Source: CADEDV01 sp048498035
GTDB lineage: Bacteria > Bacteroidota > Bacteroidia > Chitinophagales > Chitinophagaceae
Direction: 5' to 3'
Length of the DNA: 64,000 bases
Assembly: GCA_048498035.1 (NCBI GenBank)
Contig: JBEHYT010000008.1
Coordinates: 62,001 to 126,000 of the forward strand
Position numbers and translations under genes: made by a program. Every line of letters begins with the position of its first letter. The first letter of the stretch is position 1. Positions 59,637 through 64,000 of this stretch are shown one piece after another. Below the pieces are notes generated by a model. It saw only the letters and a program-made list of their open reading frames with translations, had not been told where the DNA came from and did not search any database.

Positions 59637-60245
59637 TTGGCGTTTATCCGGAACATATCGCATAGTACACTGACTGACAAGGAACTGGCAGATCAATACC
59701 GGCAATCCGGTGACCTGGCGTTGTTGGGTGAATTGTACCAGCGGTATATGGAACTGGTTTATGGGGTGTGCCTGAAGTATTTTAAGGATCCGGAGGCGTC
59801 CCAGGATGCGGTGATGGCCATTTTTGAGGAATTGGTGACAAAATTGCGGAAGCATGAAGTGGACAATTTCCGGGGATGGCTGCATCAATTAGCTAAAAAT
59901 CACTGCCTGATGCAATTGCGAACGCCTAAAAACCTCAAAACCGTAGAGTTAAACGCTGATTTTGTGCAATCGGAAGAAAATGTGCATCTGAACGGTGTGC
60001 TGGAGCGTGAGGAGAACCTGGAAAAACTGGAATATTGCATCAGCACCCTGAACGGTGAGCAACAGCAGGCTATACGGCTGTTTTACCTGGAAGGAAAGTG
60101 CTATAATGAAATTGTGGAAATGACCGGGCAGGAATGGAACCAGGTTAGAAGTTTTATTCAAAATGGCAGGCGGAATTTGAAAACCTGCATGGAGACGCCC
60201 CGCCCGCAACTGGAACAAAAAAAGCCGGGATCGATGGGCAAGTAA
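59637..60245 (+). CDS. ECF-like RNA polymerase sigma factor
   Basis: A sigma-70 family protein of about 202 residues. Region 2 is visible in LADQYRQSGDLALLGELYQRYMELVYGVCLKYFKDPEASQD followed by VEKL-like helices with WLHQLAKN. Region 4 is LNGEQQQAIRLFYLEGKCYNEIVEMTGQEWNQVRSFIQNGRRNL, a helix-turn-helix reading the -35 box. Start TTG 59637 (AFIRNISHSTLTDKEL) is chosen because upstream codons look non-coding. The next gene, 11 bases on, encodes an anti-sigma-like membrane protein, the usual ECF pairing. Confidence 0.85.
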   Translation: MAFIRNISHSTLTDKELADQYRQSGDLALLGELYQRYMELVYGVCLKYFKDPEASQDAVMAIFEELVTKLRKHEVDNFRGWLHQLAKNHCLMQLRTPKNLKTVELNADFVQSEENVHLNGVLEREENLEKLEYCISTLNGEQQQAIRLFYLEGKCYNEIVEMTGQEWNQVRSFIQNGRRNLKTCMETPRPQLEQKKPGSMGK

Positions 60246-60256
60246 AGCAGTATAGT

Positions 60257-61759
60257 TTGGAACAAGGAAATAACATAAAAAGATTTGGAGCGCTGGACAT
60301 TGAGCGTTATCACCGCGGCGAATTGTCGATGCAGGAGCGGCATGCCCTGGAAAAAGCGGCATTGGAAGATCCATTCCTGGCAGATGCGCTGGAAGGCTTT
60401 GGAACGGCGGGTATTGATATCAGCGCGGATATAAGCGTGTTGAAAAACAGGCTGTCTGAACGATTGGTTCCTTCTCAAAAAAAACGCGGCGGGTTGCCGA
60501 TGATCTGGCTTCGGGTGGCCGCGGCTGTGGTAATCGTAGCAGGCACCTCGATCCTTATTGCCCGGCTGGCCTCGAATAAAAATGATTCCCGTGGCGACGT
60601 TGCCGTTTTAACAAAAAAGGAACCTGGTAATGCTTCGGCGAGTGATTCTTCATATAAAATAACTGAATCACCAACGCTAACAGCGCCTGATAGCAGTACT
60701 TCAAACAACGAAACTGCTTTGGTGAACGAAAATGTGAAGAGTAAAAGCAGCGATACCCATTATTTCTTTTCACCAACAATTTCGGATGATAAGAAGGAAC
60801 TGCCCGGCAGTTCAGGTGCCGTAGCGGAAAATGATAACGAGCGTAAAGCATTTAAAGATAGAGATGGGGAAGGCGACCGCGGCGCTCCGCCAGTAGCAGC
60901 TCTGCCCCCACCCGCCGAATCAGAACCGATGCGGGAGCAGTTGGAGAAAAGCCTTTCCGATGTATCGGCGCCCGCAACGGCTAGTGTTGACAAAGCTGCC
61001 GGCCGCGGCCGACAACAGGAAACTGCGGCGATGAGCAGGCAGCGTGCCGTGATGGGAAATATGGCTACAGCCAACAATAACAATGGAACGATAGCAAACA
61101 ATTTTTATAATGTGTACCGCGGCACCGTAATGGATCATAATAATAAAGGCCTGCCTTTTGCAAACGTAACAAACCTGCAGGATGGCGTGGGAACCTATAC
61201 CGATGCGCGTGGAAACTTTACGCTGTTATCAACAGACAGTACGCTCAACCTGCAGGTACGCGCGCTTGGGTTTAATACGGCAAACGTGCAACTCCGAAAT
61301 GGGAATGGCTATACTTTTCTCAACTATGGCAACCGGACGGAGCGCAGCAGTGAAACTGTTAAGGATAACAACCTGAATAAAGTAATCCTGGAAGAAGATC
61401 GCGCTACGGATGTTCAGACCCTGCTCGATAAGCCAATTATTGCCGATCGCAACAACCGCAGCGATTCCATGCGACTTGAGGAAGATGCAGAGCCAAAAGA
61501 CGGCTGGCGCAATTATACCAATTACGTATACAATAACCTGAAAGTGCCCGATGAGGCCCCACGGGCAAAAAACAACAACGGCTTTACCGGTAATGTGGAA
61601 GTGTCTTTTGAAGTGAACAAATACGGCGAGCCTGTGAACTTTAAGATCGAGAAATCACTCTGCGCAAAATGTGATGAAGAAGCGATCCGTCTTATCAAAG
61701 AAGGGCCGAAATGGAAACGGCTTAAAAAAGGAAGGACGACCGTTACGATCAGCTTTTAA
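60257..61759 (+). CDS. Anti-sigma-like head fused to regulatory-like and TonB C-terminal domains
   Basis: A 500-residue inner-membrane protein. The cytoplasmic head (1-75) has IERYHRGELSMQERHALEKA, as in Bacteroidota anti-sigma proteins. One span covers about 81-104 (MIWLRVAAAVVIVAGTSIL). A low-complexity periplasmic linker (105-285, rich in Ser, Asn, Pro) leads to a carboxypeptidase-regulatory-like domain (~287-380, YRGTVMDHNNKGLPFANV, DARGNFTLLS) and a TonB C-terminal domain (~416-500, GNVEVSFEVNKYGEPVNFKI, CAKCDEEAIRLIKEGPKWK). The start is TTG 60257. It probably restrains the sigma factor and senses an envelope signal. Confidence 0.78.
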   Translation: MEQGNNIKRFGALDIERYHRGELSMQERHALEKAALEDPFLADALEGFGTAGIDISADISVLKNRLSERLVPSQKKRGGLPMIWLRVAAAVVIVAGTSILIARLASNKNDSRGDVAVLTKKEPGNASASDSSYKITESPTLTAPDSSTSNNETALVNENVKSKSSDTHYFFSPTISDDKKELPGSSGAVAENDNERKAFKDRDGEGDRGAPPVAALPPPAESEPMREQLEKSLSDVSAPATASVDKAAGRGRQQETAAMSRQRAVMGNMATANNNNGTIANNFYNVYRGTVMDHNNKGLPFANVTNLQDGVGTYTDARGNFTLLSTDSTLNLQVRALGFNTANVQLRNGNGYTFLNYGNRTERSSETVKDNNLNKVILEEDRATDVQTLLDKPIIADRNNRSDSMRLEEDAEPKDGWRNYTNYVYNNLKVPDEAPRAKNNNGFTGNVEVSFEVNKYGEPVNFKIEKSLCAKCDEEAIRLIKEGPKWKRLKKGRTTVTISF

Positions 61760-61825
61760 TTGAACCCTGCTTCCCGAACGATCGTCCTTACATACGATAT
61801 CTCTATTATCTTACTCTGCTTTGCA

Positions 61826-62656
61826 CTATTTCAACTCTTCCAGGAGTTTGTCGTTCAGGCGAACATAATCATCATTCTTCTGAGCTTTAGCCAACTCTTT
61901 TGACTTTTGAGCAGCCTCACGCGCTTCCTGTTTGCGACCCAGCTTGGCCAGGCAATTTGCACGCTGATGGTGAATGAAAAAGGCATTGGGTTGAGCTGCA
62001 ACTGCTTTGTCAAACCAATCCAGGGCCTGGTTCAGATCCTTACCATTCTCCATGTAATAAACGGCAGCAGCATAGTAAGGTTTGTTATCTACGTTCATTA
62101 CCTGGTTGATCTGTGCCATTACTTTTTTGTCGATGTCTGTACTAATAGGCAATGCCACCGCTGTTTTTTCCCACATCAGGTGCAACTGGCAACTAGTCGG
62201 CTTTACATCTGCAAATTGCATGGTGAATGTTTCCATTTTGTCGTCCATCTTCATGGTTTTAGCGCTTACGCGAACCACATCCATGTCGGGTTTATAAGCA
62301 GCCGGGCTGGTAACGTCCAGTTGGCGGGTGATGATGAGCGTCCATTGATTTTCATCCGGTATAGATAGCAGTCCATATTTTCCGGCCGGAATTTGTACGC
62401 CGCCGATAGTTACTTCATCACCAAAGGTGAGTGTTGTAGCCTGGTTAGCACCTGTCCGCCATACTTTCCCAAATGGCACCAGGTCGCCAAACACTTTCCG
62501 GTTTTTTATACCGGGGCGGGAATAGGATAATTCGATGGAAGAAAGACCGAAATCCTGTTTGATGGTTTGGGTAGGGCTGGGCGCCGGTGTTTTTAGCTGC
62601 GCATTGGCACTGAATAATAAGCAGGTGGCGGACAACGCCAGGATAAACTTTTTCAT
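61826..62656 (-). CDS. DUF2911-domain protein with TPR tail, secreted
   Basis: A 276-residue exported protein. A signal peptide (KKFILALSATCLLFSANAQ) is followed by a DUF2911 domain (~25-180): SSIELSYSRPGIKNRKVFG, PFGKVWRTGANQATTLTF, IPAGKYGLLSIP and a late VKPTSCQLHLMWEKTAV. The C-terminal ~90 residues form two TPR-like repeats (LNQALDWFDKAVAAQPNAFFIHHQ). DUF2911 is widespread in this phylum and its function is unknown. Start ATG 62656 matches the signal peptide. Confidence 0.88.
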   Translation of the reverse strand: MKKFILALSATCLLFSANAQLKTPAPSPTQTIKQDFGLSSIELSYSRPGIKNRKVFGDLVPFGKVWRTGANQATTLTFGDEVTIGGVQIPAGKYGLLSIPDENQWTLIITRQLDVTSPAAYKPDMDVVRVSAKTMKMDDKMETFTMQFADVKPTSCQLHLMWEKTAVALPISTDIDKKVMAQINQVMNVDNKPYYAAAVYYMENGKDLNQALDWFDKAVAAQPNAFFIHHQRANCLAKLGRKQEAREAAQKSKELAKAQKNDDYVRLNDKLLEELK

Positions 62657-62697
62657 ACAACATGATTTAGTTTGCAAGATATGTTATTAATAACTGT

Positions 62698-64000
62698 TCA
62701 TTTTTTTGATGAAAACAGATCGGGTTGGGGAGTGGATTTTGTAAAAATGGGTTGCAACAGGATCGCGAACAACATAACGGCTATTACTCCAATAGGATTT
62801 AACCAGAGAAAGCCCATCCCGATCAGACCGTATTTTGCCGCCAGGTAGACTGCGATCACCACCATTTCGGCCAATACGGCCGCCCAAAAAATAGCGTGCC
62901 CATTCCTGATTTTTTTGAGAAAGAATGCAACCACAAACACGCCCAGAATAACACCGTAAAAAAGAGAGCCCAGGATATTTACTGATTCAATCAGGCTATT
63001 GCCCAGGTCCCGGATAAACATGGCTACCAGTATACTAAAAATGCCCCAGACCAGCGTGTAGCCGCGGGAAAGCCGGTACTCTTTTTCCGGTGAAAGTTTT
63101 TCGGTGGTCAGGCGCCGGTGAAAATCCACCATGGTGCAGGAAGCCAGTGAATTGATGGCTGCCGCAATGCTTCCCCAGGACGCCAAAAAAATAATGGCGA
63201 TGAGCAACCCGATCAGTCCGGCGGGCAAATAATCCACTGCAAACCGAAGGAATATATAATCCGTGTCGCGTTCACCACCGCCGGGGCTTACGGTACGCAC
63301 CCAACGTTTTACATTACCCCGCAAAAGATCTGCCTGTTGCTGTAATTGTTGCAGTTGCTCTCCGGTGCTTTTTTCCAGGGTAGTTTGACCGCTTTTTCTC
63401 GCAGCAGTAAATTCACGAATAACATTCTGCCGTTCAATTGAAATAGCCGCATATTCGTTTTGCGCCGCGGCAAGTGAATCTTTGTAAACAGATTGCTCAA
63501 GCCGGTTTAATTGCGCCTGGTTAAAAAAAATGGGCGCATTATTAAACTGGTAGAAAGTAAAAACTAATACGCCGATGAGCAGGATGAGGAATTGCATCGG
63601 GATTTTTACAAACCCATTGAGCAAAAGTCCCAGGCGGCTTTCGCGTATAGATCGCCCGGTGAGGTAGCGCCCCACCTGGCTTTGATCGGTACCAAAATAG
63701 GAGAGCGAAAGAAAAAAACCGCCGATCAGCCCGGTAAGCAAATTGTATTTGCCGCTCCAGTCAATACCATGACTGGTAATACCGCTATTAATAATATTCA
63801 TCCGCCCCAGTTTGCCGCCCACGGCAAGCGCATCTGTAAATCCCACTCCTTTTGGAAGCATGGCAACCACCATATAGCCTGCCAGGAAAAGTCCCGCGAA
63901 AATGATCAGCAACTGCAGCTTCTGTGTATGTGCTACTGCCCTTGCGCCACCGGTCATTGTGTAAATGATCAGCAGTCCGCCCATAAAGAGGTTGGTCCAG
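62698..64000 (-). CDS. Sodium:solute symporter, truncated by the window edge
   Basis: C-terminal ~434 residues of an SSS-family transporter; the N-terminus lies beyond base 64000. Membrane helices are clear, with IYTMTGGARAVAHTQKLQLLIIFAGL and SLASCTMVDFHRRLT as family blocks. Between two membrane segments sits a soluble insert of about 90 residues rich in Gln, Glu and Ala (from NQAQLNRLEQSVY to LLRGNVKRWV) that looks helical or coiled-coil. It is followed by YIFLRFAVDYLPAGLIGLLIAIIF. The substrate (sugar, sialic acid or other organic solute) is unknown. Confidence 0.88.
   Translation of the reverse strand, partial: WTNLFMGGLLIIYTMTGGARAVAHTQKLQLLIIFAGLFLAGYMVVAMLPKGVGFTDALAVGGKLGRMNIINSGITSHGIDWSGKYNLLTGLIGGFFLSLSYFGTDQSQVGRYLTGRSIRESRLGLLLNGFVKIPMQFLILLIGVLVFTFYQFNNAPIFFNQAQLNRLEQSVYKDSLAAAQNEYAAISIERQNVIREFTAARKSGQTTLEKSTGEQLQQLQQQADLLRGNVKRWVRTVSPGGGERDTDYIFLRFAVDYLPAGLIGLLIAIIFLASWGSIAAAINSLASCTMVDFHRRLTTEKLSPEKEYRLSRGYTLVWGIFSILVAMFIRDLGNSLIESVNILGSLFYGVILGVFVVAFFLKKIRNGHAIFWAAVLAEMVVIAVYLAAKYGLIGMGFLWLNPIGVIAVMLFAILLQPIFTKSTPQPDLFSSKK

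Noticed and set aside
59469..59888. 139-residue minus-strand open frame near the sigma gene
   Set aside because: It is antisense to the sigma factor's region 2 and has no recognisable domain.

Overview
The window is chromosomal DNA from a Bacteroidota bacterium, most likely family Chitinophagaceae. This rests on several signs: a SusC/SusD pair with a one-protein hybrid two-component regulator, type IX secretion C-terminal domains of both type A and type B, a futalosine-pathway menaquinone gene, DUF6580, DUF2911 and choice-of-anchor J proteins, almost no Shine-Dalgarno sequences, and many matches to the Bacteroidota -7 promoter element TAnnTTTG. Gene density is high. There is one tRNA, no rRNA, no CRISPR array, no insertion sequence and no phage region.

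Layout. 1-4831 (+) is the end of a surface-glycan cluster: a truncated gene, two GT2 and one GT4 glycosyltransferases, a DUF268 protein and a GT11 fucosyltransferase, several joined by 4-base overlaps. 4826-18569 is mostly housekeeping: mqnA, purB, a large type IX-secreted beta-propeller/Ig protein, prfC, a MacB/FtsX-type permease, tsaD, a trmN6-like methylase, a LYS1-like dehydrogenase, an ArsR-AHSA1-DoxX-YdeI operon with visible operators, and hscB. tRNA-Leu(CAA) follows at 18586. 18868-33094 is a polysaccharide utilization locus: beta-helix protein, GH2 enzyme, SusD and SusC on the minus strand, and a divergent hybrid two-component regulator. 33218-38682 is an imuA-imuB-dnaE2 mutagenesis cassette. 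38685-40651 holds an HxlR/YceI divergent pair, a cupin and a single-domain response regulator. 40651-40870 is a three-copy tandem repeat. 40908-47827 (-) is a signalling operon: REC-PAS kinase, CHASE3-GAF hybrid kinase with three receiver domains, lone response regulator, CheR and CheB, with no CheA, CheW or receptor. 48099-57911 holds an acyl-CoA carboxylase beta subunit, two paralogous choice-of-anchor J lipoproteins, a YiiX-like cysteine hydrolase, rnhA, a diphthine-ammonia-ligase-like protein, a DUF6580 protein, manA, yraN, a YkgJ Cys-cluster protein, a lipoprotein and a XerD-type recombinase. 57913-61759 is the least conventional part: an ECF-like sigma factor and a membrane protein joining an anti-sigma-like head, a carboxypeptidase-regulatory-like domain and a TonB C-terminal domain. 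Divergent to them is a protein with an N-terminal four-cysteine module placed before an internal signal peptide and a type IX tail. The window ends with a DUF2911/TPR protein and a truncated sodium:solute symporter.

The regulatory layer is unusually readable. Operators and promoters can be seen for the ArsR operon and the HxlR/YceI pair, a palindrome precedes imuA, and several genes have a -7 element so close to the start codon that their mRNAs would be leaderless or nearly so. All functional calls come from reading motifs; no database search was run.
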